DNA from: Carposina sasakii
Taxonomy: Eukaryota > Arthropoda > Insecta > Lepidoptera > Carposinidae
Direction: 5' to 3'
DNA: 64,000 bases
Assembly: GCA_014607495.2 (NCBI GenBank)
Contig: CP053156.1
Span: 2,294,001 to 2,358,000, forward strand
Shown: positions 57,461-64,000 of the stretch, one piece after another
How positions within the stretch are numbered: position 1 is the first letter of the stretch
How the letters are laid out: every line of letters starts with the position of its first letter
The notes under the pieces: generated by a model
Told to the model about the DNA's origin: nothing
Database searches by the model: none
What the model saw: only the letters and a program-made list of their open reading frames with translations
Made by a program: the position numbers and the translations under genes

Positions 57461-59858
57461 GAATGAATAAATAGTAAAAAAAATCGTATTGATACTGCAA
57501 CTTTTTAAAAGCTATGTCTCTGAAACAGTCGCATAAATTATCTCTCACTATGTTTTTCATGTACATACTTACTTATATCGTAAACCTGTAAAATGAGAAA
57601 ATGTGATTGTCATAAGAAGTACTTTCGAAAACAAATTATTCTAAAAATAAACCACCCGATACTCAAACAATCTCAGCAAACAATACAAATTTCTAAGACA
57701 GACCTTCATTACCAGAAACGGAAAAGTTAGTAGGTAAGTTCTTCGTAATATTATTTGGCGTATAGTATTCTAGGAAGCTTACCTTGTAAATCTAGACATG
57801 CCTTATCGTACCTACGTATCGCAGGAACGGTAGCGCGTTCGTAATAATGCTTACGGAGCTCGGATGAGCTTTGTTTATAAATTCGTGAACTACTGTTATT
57901 ATAAGGGTGATGACTTAGTGAGATTGGACGGTTTAAGTGGATGATTAATTTTAAAAAAGCTCGTTTTTTAAAGTGATGTGACTTAATTTCGTCAATGTTT
58001 TCTCGAGTACATTGATTTGTATCTTAGTTATAAATAGTTACCGTTTGAAGAGTACATAAGACTCAAATTCCGAAAGATCAAATAAATGCATTCAAATTTT
58101 TATTCAATTTTCCCTTAGAGAAAAGTTGAATATCAGATCAATGAGAATATTGATTGTAGAAATGACTTACACAAATATTTTTACCATTGTAAAAATATGT
58201 TATTAGCGCGTTAGCTAGGTAGGTATTAAGACTGTCATGGTTGGCGTAATAGCTTCCTTAAAAATTCGTGTTGCTAGAGATTTAAAAATTGTGCTGATTT
58301 ACCCTAAGAAAATCAAGCTTTAGCAAATTGCTTAAACTAATAAAATTACAGAGTGTGCAATATGAAAGCTCTTCGAACGAACCTAATCCGCTACGCCCGT
58401 CACAATGGCCTGCTGCCAGTCCGAACACCGCCCGCGCGGTCACCTGCTGAGATATACGTGATAAATAAGACATAGGATTAATTGCTTCCTATACCAGACC
58501 TCACTAAATCACACATATTGAACTGTCGTCGTTTAATTACATTTATTATTGCTGGTTTTTGGGCCGAGGCGTTGTGGTGGAAGAATTAACCGTACTTTTT
58601 CGTCTTCAGTTTTTAAGACTACATAAACCATACATTCTGGTATTAACAATTACTCTCTTTCTCGAAAATTGTGACCGTAATATTAGAATTTATTTCCCGA
58701 TCGCTTTGATTCCAATTTATTTATATTTTTTGTTGTTTTTAGAGACGTTGAGTTGTCGTTGAAGATTTGTTTGAAATTGTAATGGTATCCAAAAAAATCG
58801 TGGACCTTAGACTTGGTGCTAACCATTGAACTATATTTATATAGGTGACTAAGTAAAGTCTAGCACGAGGTGGGAAAAAAGGCAGGTACCTACTAGCTTA
58901 GGTACACTAAGTACCTATGTACCAGCTATATGAGTGAAAATACTTTAGTTATTATTTATTTCGTTTCTAATAGCCGTAGAACAGTTTATGTTGATCACGT
59001 GCAACATCGAGTAATCACGCTCTAGATTTGTTATTTTAACGGCATTAATGGGCAAATATTCTATGTACCTATTTATATCTATTGGGATATCTGCCAGTTC
59101 ATAACAAAAGTAGAGATATTGAACAAGATTCATAAAAAGGTATCTAAATGTAGAAAAATATATTCCAAGAATCGCAATTTTTATAGTTTAAAGGGTACAA
59201 GGTTAAATTAACAGAACAGATTGCAAAATATTTAATAATATCAGAGATTTATCACGAGAACAGCTGCGAATTAGTTTCGAAATCTTATTTAGCGGAAACG
59301 AATTGTCTCTTGAAATTAAACACGAATATTATAAATAAAAAATTAAATGTGTCTGATTGCAGCATTTTCATAAAATATCTAAAAATGTTATAGAATTTTG
59401 TTAACAATATGAACTTTTTTTTATCTGGCAAAACAATTTTTTTCTGGAATATTACAGCCTTACCTTTATATTGGTTGTCTAAGTACATACAACAAGGAGT
59501 GAGTAGTCAATTTCAGTGTTTACAATACGAATATGCAGCAGCGGTAACAAACATTAATTAAGCGAACAATTTGTTTTGATTTTACTGCATTCATGATTAT
59601 ACCACAGAAACATTTTTATTGGATTGTAAACGCGTCCGACGAATTCTTAGAACTTTTATTATTGCTTAATTTAATAATAATATAGGTTCCAGCCAAAATG
59701 TTGTATTTTTGGGATTTAAATATTGTTATATTTATTACAGAAGCAGAATAAACTACATACCTCCCTACGAGTACCTCCATCTCTATTTAAAGTTTCATTC
59801 AACCATTCAAGTTAGTGATTTATGATTGTAGACATCCAAAAATATTATTTAGTACTAG
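57461..59858. other. Spacer without recognisable gene
   Basis: No supported coding frame. The minus frame at 58282-58473 crosses a small GC-rich patch (58380-58450) but shows no family. Confidence 0.45.
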
Positions 59859-60174
59859 TGAACGCCCGCGACTCCGTCCGCGTGGACTACAGAAGAAACA
59901 AAATGTCGAAATTATCCGGGATAAAAATATTTTCCCGGGATAAAAAGTAGCCTATATGTTAAGTGGGACCTGTGATAATATATTCCTGAAAACTGCATCG
60001 AAATCGGTTCAGCCGTTTCTGAGATTAGCGTGCATAAACGCACAGACAAACGGACAAAAATTCCAAAAATCATCGTTGTGGGTCCTATTGCGTTGATAAA
60101 GGTCTCCTATAATATTTATTCTCATATATCTTCCATGTACAGACAGCGATCCGTTACATTTTTATTATATGTAT
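59859..60174 (+). repeat. Lepidopteran interspersed repeat (family 'CCCGCGACTCCGTCCGCG')
   Basis: GTGAACGCCCGCGACTCCGT at the start, then GGATAAAAAGTAGCCTATAT, ATCGAAATCGGTTCAGCCGT and CGCACAGACAAACGGACAAA, ending CCGTTACATTTTTATTATAT. This wording is common in insect genomes. Class not certain. No coding. Confidence 0.65.
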
Positions 60175-60175
60175 A

Positions 60176-60600
60176 AATTCAAATTCAAAATAATTTATTC
60201 GACATGAAAGCATTAACAACTTGTTTATCGATTGTCTTTTTATATGTTATTTTCTATGTTCGCACCCCAAAATGAAACCGCTACCAAACAAAAAAGGAGG
60301 TGAATTTAAACAACCAAAAAAAAATCGCAAAGCTTTTGCTTTGGCAACGGTCACCACCCCAAGGTGCGATTTGTTACGGTCTGTCAGGCATAAGTTGGCG
60401 ATTCGGGGCTTAATAGCCACCAACGTGGAGCTGATAAGAGTTAAGATCGCCTAAAGACGAAATCCAGGAGAGCTGCTAGACAGTTCTCCTTTATGGCAAA
60501 CCAACATTAGGTCTGACACACCGCATTATTCTACTATTACTGTTACACTATTTCAGTGAAGTGTCATTGCTTGTAAGAAGAAATAGCAAGAAAGCTCCCA
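60176..60600 (-). mobile_element. Probable LINE 3' UTR, minus orientation
   Basis: The left end AAATTCAAATTCAAAATAAT followed by TTATTC reads on the minus strand as a poly(A)-signal-like end with a TTTGAA tail. The plus-strand frame over 60254-60454 (MKPLPNKKGGEFKQPKKNRK at its start) is not a recognised protein and is likely a by-product. Confidence 0.45.
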
Positions 60601-61004
60601 GCGACACAGTCAAAACTAAGTAACATATTAACAAAAGAATCTTACATTGGATTATATACGAGTGTCAGATAATCATAGTAACACTTAACTCACTTAGTGT
60701 GTATAAATTCAATTATCATAACACAATTAAATTACATTCATATAAATTACATACCCACTTACACAAAGTAAGTACAGGTCCATTTCAAATTCAAACTGTA
60801 TAAATCAAAATAAAAATGTGTACACAGAGTACAAGTCAATGTAAAATAAGTATCTACTAAACTAAACTATAAAATATTAAAAAAATATATTTATGTACAA
60901 TAGTACAAGTCGACGGTAAAATGAACAGAAGAGCAAACGTGGCATTATAGAATAGATAACATATAATTAGATATGTTCTTTTGTAGAAATATGAGTAGCC
61001 TTAA

Positions 61005-61126
61005 GGCCTGATTTTTCATATGGTCAAATAGGTAGCTTATCTGATGCTATCTTTCTCTAAAACTTGATGAAGATGGAGATAGAATCTATTTTATCCTTCA
61101 GATAGGCTATCGAAATAAAATCGGCC
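61005..61126. mobile_element. Palindromic 'GATAGCC' MITE, copy 3
   Basis: GGCCTGATTTTTCATATGGT at the left and GATAGGCTATCGAAATAAAA then TCGGCC at the right, loop AAAACTTGATGAAGATGGAG. Same layout as the copies at 1271 and 54762. Confidence 0.7.
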
Positions 61127-61448
61127 TCTACTGTAACTGTAATAAATAATTCAAGATACAATAAATTAATGGTGAGTATTAGAGTACATATAGCGATGTA
61201 CTCGTATGTATGTGTGTATACTATGTACTACCCACATTTTCAGGGTGTGCCAAATCGATTATTGTAAGCTTTGTGTACACAAATTATAAATGACTATAAA
61301 CAAGTTCAAATTCTAGTAAACAGTCAGTAAATCACAGTCATTTTGTCTTAGTAATAAATGCTAACGAGAAAGAGGTACCACGGATGTACCACCCAATAGT
61401 TTTCAAAATACAATGAGCCCTGTACGTTATGTAGGTATATCTTATACT

Positions 61449-61497
61449 GAGTGTATCAAAAGGGTTTATGTTAAGCGAAATGCTTTGAAATAGAATA
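61449..61497. mobile_element. Truncated MITE of the 36481 family
   Basis: GAGTGTATCAAAAGGGTTTA then TGTTAAGCGAAATGCTTTGA equals the left arm of 36481-36705. It stops where the next element begins. Confidence 0.6.
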
Positions 61498-61876
61498 TAC
61501 AGGTTGTTTTTTTGTGGCCACCTTTAACGAAGGGTACGTACTCTATACATGAAATAAAGTAAGTTTATGCCAAAAAAAAATGCTGGAATTTTTTTTTTTT
61601 TTTAATTTTAAATTCCTTGATCGTGCGAAATTTATAGTGTCTAGTGTTTATGTTAGATTTTTTATAGACAGATATTAATTATTTTTCGTGAAAAAATCCT
61701 GCTACGCGCGTCTATGTGCATTTATGCAGAAAAACGCAGTCTATTTACTCAACTTTGGACCCTAATATTTTGGAAACCAGACACTTCCCAGGTATGCTTC
61801 CATGGAGAAAAATGATCGTGATGATGAGGAGATTCCGTAGTTTTCGGGAACGTTGACGACCAAAAATCACCCTGTA
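61498..61876. mobile_element. TACAGG-ended MITE, copy B
   Basis: Starts TACAGGTTGTTTTTTTGTGG and ends GACCAAAAATCACCCTGTA. The body is the reverse of copy A (31282-31614), including CATGGAGAAAAATGATCGTG and TCAACTTTGGACCCTAATAT. Confidence 0.75.
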
Positions 61877-61950
61877 TAGGTATCGTTTATTCAATATTTA
61901 ATCGTACTGCCATTGAAAAACCATTGTTAAAGAAAACTTAAGTAGGTATA

Positions 61951-63290
61951 GGGGAGATGTGTCTAAAGCGGGCACCGTGCCTAAAGAGGGCACTCTCAAT
62001 AATATCATCAATTTTAAAGAGAGCGCGTTATAAACACGTGACTGTAATCCCCGCGGCCCGCACACTTTGGGTCATTCATCGCGTATACCTGCTAGCACGA
62101 AACTATGAGTTGTAATTAAAAAATGTTTTTAGTGAGTTTTTGAAAAAAATTGAAAGGTGTGTATCATGTGGTCTCACTTTTCTAGCGTTTGCAATGCTAT
62201 AATCAAAAAGTTTTATCAGTTATATAGTTATTTCGCTGTAAACCGACAGAACTTAATGCCACAGTATCCAAATATTTTGAGGTAAAGATTCGTTTGTATA
62301 TTTTAAGTGTCCAAAAAGGCAAAGCGGGCAGGGCAAAGCGGACACATGCCCGCTTTACCTGGGAATCAAATTTAAATATATATTGGTATATTTATTTTTC
62401 TTTTTAGACGGAAATTAATTACAAAAGGAACACTGCAAACCATGCGACAAGCACTTCTAGAAGTTCAAAAATTTGGGAGACCTATGAAATCGTAGCAACA
62501 AAATTTCGGATCCATTGAACGACGTTTTAAAAATGGTGACTAGGTAAACAGCAGTACACAAATTTCTATATATATCTATATATATATCTAATACATAATT
62601 TTTTTTATATTTTTATTTTATTATTTATTATATTAATAAAGTAAAAATACAGCTGAGTATTTTGTGAATATTTCAAGTGCTTACCTGTTGCCATTATTGT
62701 CATCGCGCAAAAAAGGGCTAGAAATCGCTAGAAGCCCCCCTAAAATATTTATTTTATTTTGTTTTCAGTATTTGTTGTTATAGCGGCAATAGAAATACAT
62801 AATTTGTGAAAATTTTAACTGTCTAGCTATCGCGATCTTTGAGATACAGCCTGGTGACAGATGGTTGCATTATTATTGTGCTCTAATTTCTGCTAATTAT
62901 TCAGGAATTATGTTAAAATACAAAATTTGATCGAGATTGTTTGTTTTCTTTGTTCCCCTTAAAGTGGACGTAGAGTATATCTGTTTTTTTTCTAATGATT
63001 TTAAATTGTTTGAATAAAATTTACCGATGCCAACTTAATTTAAATTATGCCCGTTTTGCCCTAAACGAATGCCCGCTTTAGCCCCCCCCCTAGGGCAAAG
63101 TGGGCATTTGCAGAGGTTCGTAATTTGCTTAAAAATAAATCTTTTTAAAAAGTTTTTAATAAATAAACAACGCATACTTCAAAAGCATTAAGTAATGGAA
63201 CTTTTTGTAAAAAAGAAATAATGTAACTCAATTTTAAAGCACATTTTTTAAAATTTTCCCTTAACGTGCCCGCTTTGGGCACCTCTCCCC
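61951..63290 (+). mobile_element. Pogo-like DNA transposon, deleted, flanked by TA
   Basis: The left end GGGGAGATGTGTCTAAAGCG then GGCAC and the inverse of the right end, GGGGAGAGGTGCCCAAAGCG then GGCAC, agree at most positions; TA sits outside both ends. Inner copies of GCAAAGCGGGCA and TGCCCGCTTT occur near 62320-62360 and 63047-63110. At 62407-62540 a broken frame (GTLQTMRQALLEVQKFGRPM, then RRFKNGD) recalls the pogo helix-turn-helix N-terminus, right after a TTTTTCTTTTTAG acceptor-like tract. The DDE core is absent, so the copy is non-autonomous. Confidence 0.82.
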
Positions 63291-63292
63291 TA

Positions 63293-64000
63293 CTCTCACA
63301 TAAGAAATAGATTTTTTTTACTAAGAACCGTTTAACACCTGATGTTTAGTTAGGTAGAAAAACTAGGATTATGTTTATGCATCTATTTACCTATCTCAAG
63401 GCTTTGAGTTCAAACATTAGACCTCACTCTACTCAAGTCTAACATATTGTATTGTGCGAACCAAACAAGAAAACCTTATTTGACGTAAAACATAAAACAA
63501 GGAAATACTGATTCAAAGGTAATCTTATTCACGCTACAAGATGCAAGAATGCCGTTCGAACTTTTCTAAATGTAATCAATTACAACGATGTTTACAAAAT
63601 ATATTCGGTATCAAATTACTGCGTAGACGAGCTAGTTGATATCTATTTAATCGCTGAAACTTGCTGTACTTATAACACTTCATATCGAATTTCAGTAAAT
63701 ACATCAGTTCATGGATAAATATTGGATCTGGATACTGGACTAACTTGTTTATTTAAAATATGTATTGTGTTACGTTAATATGTATCTTGCCTCGCTTATT
63801 ATCATTCTCCTGCGGTAACACGTGTCCATTACAATCATTAAATAGTTTAGTGTAGGTACATTTACTTTAACAATAAGTTTAACGTCACCTTAAAGTATTA
63901 CCTATACTAACATTAAATTATCGAATTCAAAGCTACCGCCAAATGGAAAATAAAAATTAGAACAGAATATAATGAATTTCTTAAGTAGAAACTATATCTA
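63293..64000. other. Right-edge spacer
   Basis: AT-rich, no recognised gene, RNA or repeat up to the window end. Confidence 0.5.

Noticed and set aside
60221..60454. 77-codon plus-strand frame as a small basic protein
   Set aside because: It overlaps what reads on the opposite strand as a LINE 3' end with tail, and has no recognised family.

Overview
The window looks like nuclear DNA of a moth or butterfly (Lepidoptera). It is AT-rich, has intron-split genes, has TAGGTACCTAC-type runs throughout, and is crowded with repeat families typical of lepidopteran genomes: tRNA-headed SINEs, repeats with (TGA)n or (TATG)n tails, RTE-type LINEs, pogo-like DNA transposons, many short inverted-repeat elements (MITEs) and a DIRS-type retroelement. 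No bacterial-style operon, CRISPR array or rRNA gene was seen. The only tRNA-like sequences are SINE heads.

Two host genes can be supported. At the left edge (35-2532, + strand) five exons with consistent splice phases give a 283-residue protein. It reads as XLF/Cernunnos (NHEJ1), a scaffold of non-homologous DNA end joining. Three of its four introns carry a mobile element. At 7705-9360 (- strand) four exons encode the G3, G4 and G5 boxes and the CxC prenylation tail of a Rab GTPase that most resembles insect RabX4. A P-loop exon lies at about 11613-11664, and the switch I exon was not found. The G4 exon carries an apparent one-base excess. A short coding exon of unknown identity may lie at 34830-34976 (-).

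The rest is intergenic or intronic DNA dominated by transposons. From left to right: a truncated, broken RTE-type LINE (4081-6135, -); a pair of direct repeats of about 380 bp (14190 and 15452); a decayed pogo transposase with a C-terminal PHD-like zinc finger (17648-19169); a duplicated and nested MITE cluster (21868-23708); a 1.75-kb element with long terminal inverted repeats and a perfect 8-bp target duplication, with a SINE inserted inside (30019-31769); several small Tc1/mariner-type MITEs (33-38 kb); a SINE pair (39.1-39.6 kb); a DIRS-like tyrosine-recombinase retrotransposon with complete termini (46563-52018); and a pogo-like element flanked by TA (61951-63290).

The most notable element is the DIRS-like one. 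Its gag, RT, RNase H and recombinase reading frames are broken, yet its inverted terminal repeats and internal complementary region match without error over about 60 and 79 bases. It also carries a dimeric tandem array of about 150 bp per unit just after the start of gag.
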